Source: Arcobacter sp. LA11 (GTDB lineage: Bacteria > Campylobacterota > Campylobacteria > Campylobacterales > Arcobacteraceae). Taken from it: 64,000 nucleotides of DNA. The stretch covers positions 369,135-433,134 of the forward strand of contig NZ_BDIR01000005.1 in the NCBI RefSeq assembly GCF_001895145.1, in the 5' to 3' direction. Under the pieces are notes generated by a model. It worked only from the letters and a program-made list of their open reading frames with translations, was not told the DNA's origin and did no database searches. The position numbers and the translations under genes were made by a program. This document shows positions 1 to 9,391 of this stretch, piece after piece; within the stretch, counting starts at the first letter, position 1; each line of letters begins with the position of its first letter.

Positions 1-1
1 T

Positions 2-2344
2 TACCTAAAGATATTAGGGGCAAGTGGAAGTAAAACCAAATTTACAGGAACAACCTCTTTTCAGATATTTAAAGATATTTTAATTGATGCTGGAAATATA
101 ATAAATACTTTAGGTGATGAAGCCTTATATATCAATCATATTTTTCTAACTCATTCCCATTCTGACCATATTATTGATTTACCATTTGTTGTTGAAGGTT
201 TTTTTGAAAAGAGAACAGAACCTTTAACAATTTATGGCTCAAAAGAGACTATTGAATCCCTAAAAGATCATACTTTCAATAATAAAATATGGCCTGATTT
301 TTCAAATATAAATCTTTTAAATTCAGATAAAAAAGCATTAGAATTTAAAATTATAGAACCTGATGAAACACTGCACATTGGATTTTATAGTATTACTCCT
401 ATAGTTGCAAACCATATTGAAGGCTCTTACGGGTTTATAATTATTAAAGATAATCTAAATGGATATCTTATAAGTGGAGACACTTATAAAAATGAAAACT
501 TATGGAAAATCATTAACGAAAATAAAAAAATAAAATCTCTAATAATAGAGTGTTCTTTCCCTTCAAGGATGAAAAAACTTGCGCATGATAGTAAACATTT
601 AACACCAGAAATATTACATGAAGAATTAAAAAATTTAAAAAGAGATGATGTACAAATATTTATTTATCATATAAAAGCACTATATCATAAACAGATGGTA
701 GAAGAGATAGAAAAATATAAAATACTTTCAAATGGCGGTAAAATTTTAGAAGAAGGTGATGTTATTCATATTGATACTGGTGAAATTGAAATAGATATGA
801 TAAGTCATAATAGATTTCAAAGAATCATGGAAATAAATTTAGAACTTTCTTCACAACTTGAAAAAGATAAACTTTTTGAGATGATACTAACACTAACTAG
901 AGAGCTTACTCACTCAGAAGCTGGTACTTTATATATCATGTCAAAAGACAAAAAAAGCCTAGAGTTTAAAGTTGTTCAAAATGACCCTATGAATATTCAT
1001 ATGGGAGGAACAAAAGAAAATTTAACATGGAAACCTCTTCCTTTATATTTAGAAAATGGTTATGAAAATGAAAACATGGTTGCAGTTGTTTCTGCACTAA
1101 AAAACAAAATCATTAATATCCCTGACGTATACAACAATAAAAGCTATGACTTTGAAGGGACAAAAAGGTTTGATAAAACAACTGGCTACAAATCAAAATC
1201 AATGTTAGTAATTCCTCTAATAAATCATGAGGGAGATGTAATAGGAGTATTACAACTTATAAATAAAACAAAAGTACTAAACGAAATTGTAGCTTTCAAT
1301 GATTCAGATGAAACTATAACAAAAGCCTTAGCAGGACATATTGCTATGGCTTTAACAAACACACAATTAATAGAAAATTTAGAAATATTTTTAAATGCTT
1401 TAGTTAAAACAATTGGACATGCAATTGATACAAAATCTAAACATACAATGAATCACGTATCAAATGTAACTAAACTTGCAGTACTAATTGCAAAAGACAT
1501 TGATAATGATAATACAATTTATAAAGATATAACATATTCAAAAGATATGTACAAGCAAATAGAACTAGCAGCAATGTTGCATGATGTAGGTAAAATATCT
1601 ATGCCAGAATCAATTATAGATAAATCTACAAAACTTGAAACAATTTTTGATAGACTAGACCTAATAAAAGAACGATTTGAGATTATAAAAAGAGATTTAG
1701 AAATTTTGTTATTAAAAGAAAAAATTGATGAAAAATTTTATAATGAAGCTATAGAACAAATTAAAGATGACTTAGAATTTATAAAAGAGATAAATATAGG
1801 TAGTGAATTTTTAGATGAAGAAAAAATAAATAGAATCAAATTGATTTCTGAATATTCTTATATTTTAGATGGTAAAAAAGTCTCTTTACTTAATGAAGAA
1901 GAAGTTTATAACTTATCAGTAAAAAAAGGAACCTTAACAGAAGAAGAAAAAGATATTATGAACAGTCATGCAAAATTATCTTTAGATATGCTTTCTACTC
2001 TTCCTTTCCCTAAAAAATATGGGAAAATTCTTGACATCGCAGCAAATCATCATGAAAAACTAAATGGAAAAGGTTACCCAAGAGGATTAAATGAAAAAGA
2101 TTTAACTTTAGAAGATAGAATCATGATTTTAGCAGATATTTTTGAAGCCTTAACTGCAAAAGATAGACCATATAAAGAAGGTAAAAAGTTATCAGAAGTA
2201 TTTAATATTTTGTCTTCTATGGCTAAGAATAATGAAATTGACTCTAAATTATTAACATTTTTTCATAAAAGCAAAGCATTGCAAGATTATGCAAGAAAAG
2301 AATTAAATCCTATTCAAATAGATGAAAGTAGCGTAGATATATAA
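2..2344 (+). CDS. MBL-fold cyclic-nucleotide phosphodiesterase fused to GAF and HD-GYP domains (5' end cut by window)
   Basis: The frame is open from the first bases of the window, with no stop before 2344, so the first internal ATG at 569 is not the start. The 780 visible residues begin YLKILGASGSK, typical of the very start of class II cAMP phosphodiesterases, so only a few residues are missing. Domains in order: metallo-beta-lactamase fold with the zinc motif HSHSDH at visible residues 51-56; GAF about 275-455; HD-GYP about 465-770 with MLHDVGK and HHEKLNGKGYP. Known family roles are hydrolysis of cyclic mononucleotides (MBL part) and of c-di-GMP (HD-GYP). About 155 residues separate the HD and HHE motifs, filled by a Lys/Glu-rich helical insertion. 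The stop overlaps the next start (TAATG), so it is translationally coupled to the cyclase. Substrates are inferred. Confidence 0.85.
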   Translation, partial: YLKILGASGSKTKFTGTTSFQIFKDILIDAGNIINTLGDEALYINHIFLTHSHSDHIIDLPFVVEGFFEKRTEPLTIYGSKETIESLKDHTFNNKIWPDFSNINLLNSDKKALEFKIIEPDETLHIGFYSITPIVANHIEGSYGFIIIKDNLNGYLISGDTYKNENLWKIINENKKIKSLIIECSFPSRMKKLAHDSKHLTPEILHEELKNLKRDDVQIFIYHIKALYHKQMVEEIEKYKILSNGGKILEEGDVIHIDTGEIEIDMISHNRFQRIMEINLELSSQLEKDKLFEMILTLTRELTHSEAGTLYIMSKDKKSLEFKVVQNDPMNIHMGGTKENLTWKPLPLYLENGYENENMVAVVSALKNKIINIPDVYNNKSYDFEGTKRFDKTTGYKSKSMLVIPLINHEGDVIGVLQLINKTKVLNEIVAFNDSDETITKALAGHIAMALTNTQLIENLEIFLNALVKTIGHAIDTKSKHTMNHVSNVTKLAVLIAKDIDNDNTIYKDITYSKDMYKQIELAAMLHDVGKISMPESIIDKSTKLETIFDRLDLIKERFEIIKRDLEILLLKEKIDEKFYNEAIEQIKDDLEFIKEINIGSEFLDEEKINRIKLISEYSYILDGKKVSLLNEEEVYNLSVKKGTLTEEEKDIMNSHAKLSLDMLSTLPFPKKYGKILDIAANHHEKLNGKGYPRGLNEKDLTLEDRIMILADIFEALTAKDRPYKEGKKLSEVFNILSSMAKNNEIDSKLLTFFHKSKALQDYARKELNPIQIDESSVDI

Positions 2345-4521
2345 TGAAAGATACTAAAGCTAAACAAAAATTCTTTATATATTTTATTTTAGCCTTAACT
2401 ATTTCAACATTTCTATCATTTTTTTATATTTCTTTTCCAGGTATACCAAACTCATTTGATAACAAATTAAGAGACTACTTATTTCTAATAAGAGGTGAAA
2501 TACCAACTACTGAAAATGTAATAATCGTTGATATAGATGAAGTATCTTTAAAAGAACTTGGACAATGGCCTTGGTCTAGAAATAAAATATCAAAAATAGT
2601 AAAAAATTTAACTGATTCAGGAGTGCTTCTTGTAGGCTTTGATATAGTTTTTCCAGAAGAAGATAGTAGTTCTCCTCATAGAGTATTTGATTATTATAAT
2701 ATCAAAAAAGAAAATATACCAAACTATGATTTAGAATTTGCACAAACAATAGCTAGTACCCCTACTATACTTGGATACCAATTTGAATTAGAAAAAGATT
2801 CAGAGTTTATTAATAAAACCTTTCCTGAAATTCCAGCAATTTTTATTGAAAAAGATAAAGAAGAAGATTCCCAATATTTATTGGAAGCTAAAGGAACTAT
2901 TTTAAATCTTCCTTTACTACAAAAAAGCTCTTATTCAAGTGGTTTCTTTAACAATGTACCAGACGATTCAGGAGTTGTTAGAAGTGTACCTTTAATAATC
3001 TCCTACGATGATATTATTTACTCTTCTTTGTCATTAGAGATGTTGAGAGTTTTATCAAATACAAATCAGGTTTATATCCAATATAATAAATATGGTGTAG
3101 AAAAGATTGTTCTAAAAGATTTAGAAATACCAACAGATAGACATGGAAGAATATTAGTAAACTATAGGGGAAAAGAAAGAAGCTTCAAATACTATTCAGC
3201 TGTAGATATATACAAAAATAAAATAGATAAAAAAGAATTAGAAAATAAAATTGTACTTATAGGAACCTCTGCCGCAGGACTTTTAGATTTAAGGTCAACT
3301 CCTTTTGAATCTATTTACCCTGGAGTTGAAGTACATGCAAATGTTATAGACAATGTAATTAAAGGTGATTATATATATAAAACACCTCTAATTGAAGGTA
3401 TAAATATAGTTATGATATTTGTATTAACAATTCTTGTTACTCTAATACTTACATATACTCCATTTTGGTTAAATCCATTTATAGTAATATTTTTCCTAAC
3501 TGGAACGTCTTTTATTATTTATAAAATACTATTTACAGTGGGGATTGTTTTAAATATATTCTTCCCAATACTTGCTATTTTTGTAGCTTCTGTTTTAACA
3601 ATCTTATTTGATTATTTTTATGAAATCAAGAAAAAAGAGGCTATAAAAGATAAGTTTGCATCCAAAGTTTCAAAAGAAGTTATGAATGACCTTCTTAAGG
3701 ACTTAGATAATAGTAAATTTCAAGCTATTGAAAAAGAAGTAACAGTATTTTTTAGTGATATTAGAAATTTCACTAATATATCAGAGCAAATGGATAGTGC
3801 AAAAAATCTAATCACATATCTAAATCAATATATGGAACCTATGAGTAATATCATTATAAAATATGAAGGAACTATAGACAAGTATATTGGTGACTCTATT
3901 ATGGCATATTGGAATGCTCCTGCAAATGTAGAAAATCATGCAGATAAAGCTCTAAATGCATCGATAAAACAAATTAATAAATTAAAAGGTTTAAATAAAA
4001 AACTAAAAAATGAAAACAAACCACTTATTGATATAGGAATTGGTTTAAATACAGGAACCGCAATTGTAGGAGAAATGGGAAGTATTGGAAGAAGTGATTA
4101 TACAGTTATAGGAGACTCAATCAATCTTGGGGCAAGACTAGAATCATTATGTAAATATTATGACTCAAAAATTAATATCTCTAATTTTACAAAAGATGCT
4201 TTAAAAGATGAATATATTTTTAGATTTTTAGATCTTGTAAAAGTAAAAGGGAAAAGTGAGCCAGCTGAAATCTGGCAAGTTCATGGAAAAGGAAAAGCCC
4301 AAAAGAAATTAAAAGAAGAGTTAAGTAAATACCATCAAGCAATAGACTTATACAAAAACTCTAAATTTGAAGAAGCACTTAATATTTTTAAAGAACTTGA
4401 GGAATATAAAGAAAAAACAAATCAAAACATATATAAAATATACTGTGAACGATGTGAAGAGTTTATAAGTTCTCCACCCGAAAATTTCAATGGAATTTAT
4501 GAACACCATACAAAAAACTAA
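2344..4521 (+). CDS. CHASE2-domain class III adenylate/guanylate cyclase
   Basis: This is an inner-membrane receptor cyclase of 725 residues. It has an N-terminal membrane segment (about 12-28), a large extracytoplasmic CHASE2 sensor (about 35-330), three membrane segments (about 350-420) and a cytoplasmic class III cyclase domain (about 460-645). The catalytic domain shows the metal-binding FFSDIRNFT, then DKYIGDSIMAYW and DYTVIGDSINLGARLE. The Lys in DKYIGD and the Asp in DYTVIGD are the purine-selecting positions and favour ATP, so cAMP is the likely product (inference). A short C-terminal helical tail (about 670-710) looks TPR-like. Its start overlaps the stop of the phosphodiesterase/HD-GYP gene by one base, pairing synthesis and degradation of cyclic nucleotides in one operon. 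Confidence 0.88.
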   Translation: MKDTKAKQKFFIYFILALTISTFLSFFYISFPGIPNSFDNKLRDYLFLIRGEIPTTENVIIVDIDEVSLKELGQWPWSRNKISKIVKNLTDSGVLLVGFDIVFPEEDSSSPHRVFDYYNIKKENIPNYDLEFAQTIASTPTILGYQFELEKDSEFINKTFPEIPAIFIEKDKEEDSQYLLEAKGTILNLPLLQKSSYSSGFFNNVPDDSGVVRSVPLIISYDDIIYSSLSLEMLRVLSNTNQVYIQYNKYGVEKIVLKDLEIPTDRHGRILVNYRGKERSFKYYSAVDIYKNKIDKKELENKIVLIGTSAAGLLDLRSTPFESIYPGVEVHANVIDNVIKGDYIYKTPLIEGINIVMIFVLTILVTLILTYTPFWLNPFIVIFFLTGTSFIIYKILFTVGIVLNIFFPILAIFVASVLTILFDYFYEIKKKEAIKDKFASKVSKEVMNDLLKDLDNSKFQAIEKEVTVFFSDIRNFTNISEQMDSAKNLITYLNQYMEPMSNIIIKYEGTIDKYIGDSIMAYWNAPANVENHADKALNASIKQINKLKGLNKKLKNENKPLIDIGIGLNTGTAIVGEMGSIGRSDYTVIGDSINLGARLESLCKYYDSKINISNFTKDALKDEYIFRFLDLVKVKGKSEPAEIWQVHGKGKAQKKLKEELSKYHQAIDLYKNSKFEEALNIFKELEEYKEKTNQNIYKIYCERCEEFISSPPENFNGIYEHHTKN

Positions 4522-4628
4522 AAGATATTAAATATAGTACAAGTACTATAAAAAACAAATCCTACATCTTAAGTCATAGTATGTTAGACTATCTAACTAA
4601 TATACAATTATAGGACTTATAAGCACTC

Positions 4629-6587
4629 ATGGCACTAATAGACTTACAAAACATTTCAAAACAATATGACACAAAAATTATTCTAAAAGAAGCAAATTTT
4701 ACACTTTTACAGGGACAAAAAATTGCTGTTATTGGACAAAATGGACAGGGAAAATCTACTCTATTTAAAATAATTATGAAACAAATAGAACCAGATGCAG
4801 GTATATTATCAATTGACAAATCAATTAAAATTGAAATGCTAGACCAGCAACCAAAATTTTCATCAAATCTATCAGTTCGAGAAGCAATTGAAAATCAGCT
4901 AACAGAAATAAAAGAAGCTAAAAAAAGTTATGAAGAAATTACTTTAAAATTATCAACAGACTATGAAAATAATGAGTTAATAAAACAACAAAGTGAACTT
5001 GCAACATTTATCGACTTCCATGATGCTTGGGATTTGGATAACATGATTGAAAGAGTGTTAAAAGAGTTCAAACTAAAAGAGTATGAAAATAAAGATGTAA
5101 ACCTTTTAAGTGGAGGAGAACAAAGAAGAGTTAGCCTTGCAGGATTACTTCTTAAAAAACCAGATATATTACTTTTAGATGAACCTACAAACCACCTTGA
5201 TGTTTATATGGTTGAGTTTTTAGAAACATTATTAAAGAAAAACAACTTTACTCTTCTTTTTATATCTCATGATAGGTATTTTATCGATAATTTAGCAACT
5301 TCAGTAATAGAAGTAGAAGGTGGAAACTTACGTAAATTCAATGGTGGATATTCATCTTATTTAGAACAAAAACAACAAATTTTAGAAAATATGCAAAAAG
5401 ACCATCACAACCTAATTAGACTTTTTAAAAGAGAAGCTCACTGGATGCAAAGAGGTGTTACAGCAAGAAGAAAAAGAAATGAAAGAAGAAAGTCAGAATA
5501 TTTAGACTTAAAGAAAAAAGTAAAATCAAACCCTTCACAAATAAGAAAAATGTCTGTAGAACTACAAAGAGAACAAAAGTCTTTTAACAGTGAAGATAAA
5601 AAAATACAAAATAAGAAAAAAATGCTTTTTGAACTAGAAAAAATAACACTTAGTCTAGGAGATAAACTTCTTATCAAAGACTTTAGTGCAAGAATACTTC
5701 AAAAAGATACTATCGCCATAGTTGGTCCAAATGGAACAGGAAAATCAACTATGTTAAAAATCTTTATGGAAAAACTTAATATAGACTCAGGAAAATTTAA
5801 AAAAGGTGAATTTAAAGTTGGATATTTTGACCAACATAGAGAAATGTTAAGAGATGATGCAACTATCATGGATATTTTCTGTCCTTTAGGTGGAGATAGA
5901 GTTCAGTTAAATGATGGAAGAGATATGCATGTTTATGGGTATCTTAAAAACTTTTTATTTCCAAGAGAATATTTAGATAAAAAAATTGGAGTATTAAGTG
6001 GTGGAGAAAAAAACAGAGTTGCACTTGCTCTTTTATTTACCAAAGACATAGATTGTTTAGTACTTGATGAACCAACAAATGATTTAGATATCCCAACAAT
6101 AAATATTTTAGAAGAGTATCTTCAACATTTTCAGGGTGCTTTGATTTTTGTATCACATGATAGATATTTTGTAGATAAAATTGCTAAAAAACTTTATGTT
6201 TTTAAAGGTTCAAATGGTGAAATAATTGAAAGCTATCAACCATATACAGAATATTTGGAAATTGATAAAGAATTAAGAGAATTAAATGAGCTTGAAAAAG
6301 AGATATCAAATGAAAATAATAATCAAATCAAACAAACTCAAGTAGTAAAAAAGCAAAATAAATTATCATACAAAGACCAAAGAGAATACGACAATTTACC
6401 AAAAGAGATAGAAGAACTTGAAATAAAAATTGAAGAAGTAAACAAGTGCCTATCAGACCCAGCATGTTATGAACAAAAAGGTATAGTTGCAGTATCTAAA
6501 GAGCTAGAAGAGTTTGAAAAAGAGTATGAACTTAAAGTTGATAGATTTTTAGAACTTGAAGAATTAATTGAAAGCTTTAACAGTTAA
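4629..6587 (+). CDS. ABC-F family ATPase (Uup-like)
   Basis: This is a soluble protein of 652 residues with two ABC ATPase domains and no membrane segments, as in the ABC-F family that acts on ribosomes. Walker A motifs are GQNGQGKST (about 36-44) and GPNGTGKST (about 365). Signatures LSGGEQ (about 160) and LSGGEK (about 455) are each followed by LDEPTN. A charged linker (about 255-330) separates the domains, and a C-terminal coiled coil (about 560-650) matches the Uup-type CTD. Known roles are translation-factor or DNA-related functions, without transport. A short inverted repeat GTTAGA-cta-TCTAAC at 4583-4597 lies in the upstream gap, perhaps the end of the cyclase operon. Which ABC-F subfamily it belongs to is not settled by sight. 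Confidence 0.9.
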   Translation: MALIDLQNISKQYDTKIILKEANFTLLQGQKIAVIGQNGQGKSTLFKIIMKQIEPDAGILSIDKSIKIEMLDQQPKFSSNLSVREAIENQLTEIKEAKKSYEEITLKLSTDYENNELIKQQSELATFIDFHDAWDLDNMIERVLKEFKLKEYENKDVNLLSGGEQRRVSLAGLLLKKPDILLLDEPTNHLDVYMVEFLETLLKKNNFTLLFISHDRYFIDNLATSVIEVEGGNLRKFNGGYSSYLEQKQQILENMQKDHHNLIRLFKREAHWMQRGVTARRKRNERRKSEYLDLKKKVKSNPSQIRKMSVELQREQKSFNSEDKKIQNKKKMLFELEKITLSLGDKLLIKDFSARILQKDTIAIVGPNGTGKSTMLKIFMEKLNIDSGKFKKGEFKVGYFDQHREMLRDDATIMDIFCPLGGDRVQLNDGRDMHVYGYLKNFLFPREYLDKKIGVLSGGEKNRVALALLFTKDIDCLVLDEPTNDLDIPTINILEEYLQHFQGALIFVSHDRYFVDKIAKKLYVFKGSNGEIIESYQPYTEYLEIDKELRELNELEKEISNENNNQIKQTQVVKKQNKLSYKDQREYDNLPKEIEELEIKIEEVNKCLSDPACYEQKGIVAVSKELEEFEKEYELKVDRFLELEELIESFNS

Positions 6588-6630
6588 TTTGATATAATCA
6601 AAATAATAATTTTTATAAGGACAATTTGAA

Positions 6631-7074
6631 ATGAGTTTAAAACAACAATTAAAAGATGATTTAAAAACAGCTATGAGAGCAAAAGAAATTCTAAAAAGAG
6701 ATTGTATCAGAGCTATTAATACTATGATTAAACAAATTGAAGTTGATGAGAGAAAAGAATTAACTGATGAAGATATTTTAAAACTTATTCAAAAAGGTAT
6801 TAAACAAAGAGAAGAAGCAGTTGTGCAATATAAAGATGCTTCAAGAGATGATTTAGTACAAAAAGAGCAAGAACAAATTGATGTATTTAAAGAGTATTTA
6901 CCACAACAAATTTCTGATGAAGATTTAGAATCTGGTATGAAAGAACTTATATCTGAAGTAGGAGCAACTTCAATGAAAGATATGGGTAAAGTTATGGGAC
7001 AAGCAACAAAGAAGTTTGCTGGTGTAGCTGATGGAAAAAGAATAAACGAAATGACAAAAAAACTGTTAGGATAA
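6631..7074 (+). CDS. GatB/YqeY domain-containing protein
   Basis: This 147-residue protein is entirely a YqeY domain, the helical domain also found at the C-terminus of the tRNA amidotransferase subunit GatB. It begins SLKQQLKDDLKTAMRAKE and carries the family's conserved central stretch around QREEAVVQYKDASR and the C-terminal MGKVMGQATKKFAGVADG. Its role is not well established; by homology it may bind tRNA. A good SD (AAGGAC) lies upstream of the ATG. It sits between the ABC-F ATPase and a diguanylate cyclase with a 19-bp gap to the latter, so the two are probably cotranscribed. Confidence 0.9.
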   Translation: MSLKQQLKDDLKTAMRAKEILKRDCIRAINTMIKQIEVDERKELTDEDILKLIQKGIKQREEAVVQYKDASRDDLVQKEQEQIDVFKEYLPQQISDEDLESGMKELISEVGATSMKDMGKVMGQATKKFAGVADGKRINEMTKKLLG

Positions 7075-7093
7075 TTTTTAATTAGGATAAATT

Positions 7094-8353
7094 ATGGAAT
7101 CAAGACTGCATGATATCGTAAAGAATACGCTTATTAATTTAAAAGACAAGGGTTTGCCTGCAACTCCAAATGAATATCATAAAGAGTTTTGTAAAGTTTC
7201 AAAAACATATAACTTAACGGTTAAAGAGTGTGAGCAATTTAAAAGACTCGTTAGTAAATTAAGTAAAAATGAACAATTAGAAATAGAATCAAAAAATATT
7301 TCTACTATTGAAGAGATGATTCCTGTATTATTAAACAGAGTATCAAAAGATAATGTAAATACTTTAGCACAATTATTTAAAAAATCTATTACTCCTTCAA
7401 TTAGTATAGATATAGATGAAGATTTACAAAAATTTTCAGTAAAAATTGGTAATTCTCCTGCTTTATTGTTTGAAGATGATATTCAAAAAGAGATGCAAAA
7501 TTTTATTACAAAAAGATTTGAAGCTGACAAAAGTGTTGTTAAACAAAAGACTTCAGATATTGCAAAACTATTAACTCTTATGGGACAATACTTTAGTGAT
7601 GCAATTCACAGTAGTGGAATGGGTTCACAAGAAGTTTCTAATATTAAATCACAAATCCAATCTATTAATATGGACGATACAGGGGTAAAAGACTTATCTG
7701 AACTTCAAAGTCAGTTAATTGATGCAGCCTTATCAATTGAAAATGAAATGTCTTCTGTAGGTGAAAAATTAACTAATGGAAGATCAGAAGTAGAATCATT
7801 AGAAGAAAAGATAAAAAAACTTGAAAAAGAATTAGATAAAACAAAAGAAGAGAGTTTAAAAGACCACTTAACTGGTCTTCTAACAAGAAGAGCTTATGAT
7901 GAATCTGTTAAAGCTATTGAAAATCAATTTATAAGAAATAATACCCAGTATGCTGTAGTATTTTTTGATTTAGACCACTTCAAAAAAATCAATGATGATT
8001 ATGGTCATCATGCAGGAGATATTATTCTTTCAACATTTGCAAAAGTTCTTGATAAAAATACAAGAGATTTAGATATTGTAGGAAGATATGGGGGAGAAGA
8101 GTTTGTTGCAATAATACACTTTAATCTAAAAAGAGAACTTCTTAAATATCTTAAAAGAATCAAATCAATTATAAATGAAAATGAATTTTTATATAAAAAA
8201 CAAAAAATACGTGTCACTTTTTCAGCTGGAGTTGCAGTAAGAAATGACCACAATAGTTACGAAAGTACAATTCAAAAAGCAGATGTACTTTTATACGAAG
8301 CTAAAGAAGGTGGAAGAAACAAAATTGTAATGGAAGACGGAACAGTAATATAA
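7094..8353 (+). CDS. Diguanylate cyclase (GGDEF domain)
   Basis: This 419-residue cytoplasmic protein has a C-terminal GGDEF domain (about 255-415) that condenses two GTP into c-di-GMP. The active-site loop reads GRYGGEEF (about 334), with the metal-binding FFDLDHFKKIND upstream. The inhibitory I-site RxxD is present as RDLD five residues before GGEEF, so product inhibition is likely. The N-terminal 240 residues contain no domain I recognise; they are helical, with a coiled coil at about 205-250 directly before the catalytic domain, as expected for dimerisation. No membrane segment is visible. It precedes a FecR-domain protein and an OmpA lipoprotein, and lies 3 kb from an HD-GYP protein of opposite activity. 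Confidence 0.92.
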   Translation: MESRLHDIVKNTLINLKDKGLPATPNEYHKEFCKVSKTYNLTVKECEQFKRLVSKLSKNEQLEIESKNISTIEEMIPVLLNRVSKDNVNTLAQLFKKSITPSISIDIDEDLQKFSVKIGNSPALLFEDDIQKEMQNFITKRFEADKSVVKQKTSDIAKLLTLMGQYFSDAIHSSGMGSQEVSNIKSQIQSINMDDTGVKDLSELQSQLIDAALSIENEMSSVGEKLTNGRSEVESLEEKIKKLEKELDKTKEESLKDHLTGLLTRRAYDESVKAIENQFIRNNTQYAVVFFDLDHFKKINDDYGHHAGDIILSTFAKVLDKNTRDLDIVGRYGGEEFVAIIHFNLKRELLKYLKRIKSIINENEFLYKKQKIRVTFSAGVAVRNDHNSYESTIQKADVLLYEAKEGGRNKIVMEDGTVI

Positions 8354-8371
8354 AAATATAAAGGATTAAAA

Positions 8372-8800
8372 ATGAAATTTTTAGCTATAAATATATTAAT
8401 TGGATTTTTATCTCTTTTACTTGCTTCAGAGTCATCAGGTTTTATAAAAAAACTTAATGGTAAAGTATCAGTCTTACGAGACAGTAAAGTAATTGAACTA
8501 AAAATTGGTGACAAAGTCTTTGAAAAAGATATTGTAAAAACACAAAATAAAAGTTCTATAGGAATCATTTTTAATGATAACACACTTGTTTCTTTAGGAC
8601 CAAATACTGATTTTATAATTGAAGAATACATATTTAAACCTGCTGAGAATAAACAATCTTTTATTTCAAGATTATCAAAAGGAACATTGACATGCCTTAC
8701 AGGATTAATGTCTAAGTTAAACCCAGAAGCTATGAAAATCAAAGCAAAAACAGCTTCAATAGGTATTCGTGGTACTCATTTTGCTATAAGTGTAGATTAA
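8372..8800 (+). CDS. FecR-domain periplasmic protein
   Basis: This 142-residue protein starts with a signal peptide (FLAINILIGFLSLLLASE) and consists of one FecR domain. The family core is visible: KLNGKVSVLRDSK, a central LKIGDKVFEKDIVKT, and the C-terminal TASIGIRGTHFAISV. It lacks the cytoplasmic anti-sigma part of classical FecR, so it is a free-standing periplasmic FecR-domain protein. In several bacteria such proteins are encoded beside CHASE2 cyclases and OmpA-like proteins; here the OmpA lipoprotein follows after 12 bp and a CHASE2 cyclase lies 4 kb upstream. A role as ligand or envelope-stress sensor partner is inference. Confidence 0.85.
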   Translation: MKFLAINILIGFLSLLLASESSGFIKKLNGKVSVLRDSKVIELKIGDKVFEKDIVKTQNKSSIGIIFNDNTLVSLGPNTDFIIEEYIFKPAENKQSFISRLSKGTLTCLTGLMSKLNPEAMKIKAKTASIGIRGTHFAISVD

Positions 8801-8812
8801 AAAAGGATTCTA

Positions 8813-9388
8813 ATGAAAAATATATTTGCAATAGCTATAATAGCTTTATTATTTAGTGCCTGTTCAAAAGTAAATGTTGTTTTATTACCAGAAGAAAATA
8901 ATAAAACTGGAAAAATTGAAATAAAAAACAATAATAAAACAATAACTATGGATAAACCATATCAGCAAGTAGAAGCGATTGATGGTAAGTCTGATATTCT
9001 TACAAAAAAAGAAGTATATAGCAAGTTTGAAGAATCAATTGCTACCTTACCTAATAAACCGAAAAACTATTTACTATATTTTAAATGGGATTCACCAAAA
9101 GTTGTTTCAAAATCTTTAAAAACATTTAAAGAGATTATTAAAGAAGCAAAAAAAGAGAGTACCTTATATATTGATGTTATTGGATATACAGATAGAGCAG
9201 GAGAAGAAAAATACAATAAAAAACTTTCTTTAAGAAGAGCTAACTCTGTATCAAAAACTTTACAAAAAAATGGTATAAAAAAAGAAAAAATCAATATCCA
9301 ATACTATGGAGAAGCTAACCCAATTGTAAAAACAAGAGATGGCGTAGCAAAAAAAGTTAATAGAAGAGTTGAAGTAACTATAAAATAA
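8813..9388 (+). CDS. OmpA-family lipoprotein
   Basis: This 191-residue lipoprotein has a signal peptide ending in the lipobox LFSAC (Cys about 17). A linker follows, then a C-terminal OmpA-like peptidoglycan-binding domain (about 85-190). The domain shows the characteristic VIGYTDRAG with the diaminopimelate-contacting Asp, and a second conserved stretch KLSLRRANSVSKTL with Arg. It would tether the membrane to peptidoglycan. It directly follows the FecR-domain gene and is followed 3 bp later by the NagZ-like glycosidase, so the three envelope genes form an operon. Confidence 0.88.
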   Translation: MKNIFAIAIIALLFSACSKVNVVLLPEENNKTGKIEIKNNNKTITMDKPYQQVEAIDGKSDILTKKEVYSKFEESIATLPNKPKNYLLYFKWDSPKVVSKSLKTFKEIIKEAKKESTLYIDVIGYTDRAGEEKYNKKLSLRRANSVSKTLQKNGIKKEKINIQYYGEANPIVKTRDGVAKKVNRRVEVTIK

Positions 9389-9391
9389 TAG

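Noticed and set aside
569..2344. ATG at 569 as the start of the HD-GYP protein
   Set aside because: The same frame is open back to the window start and encodes an intact MBL phosphodiesterase domain with HSHSDH, so 569 is internal.
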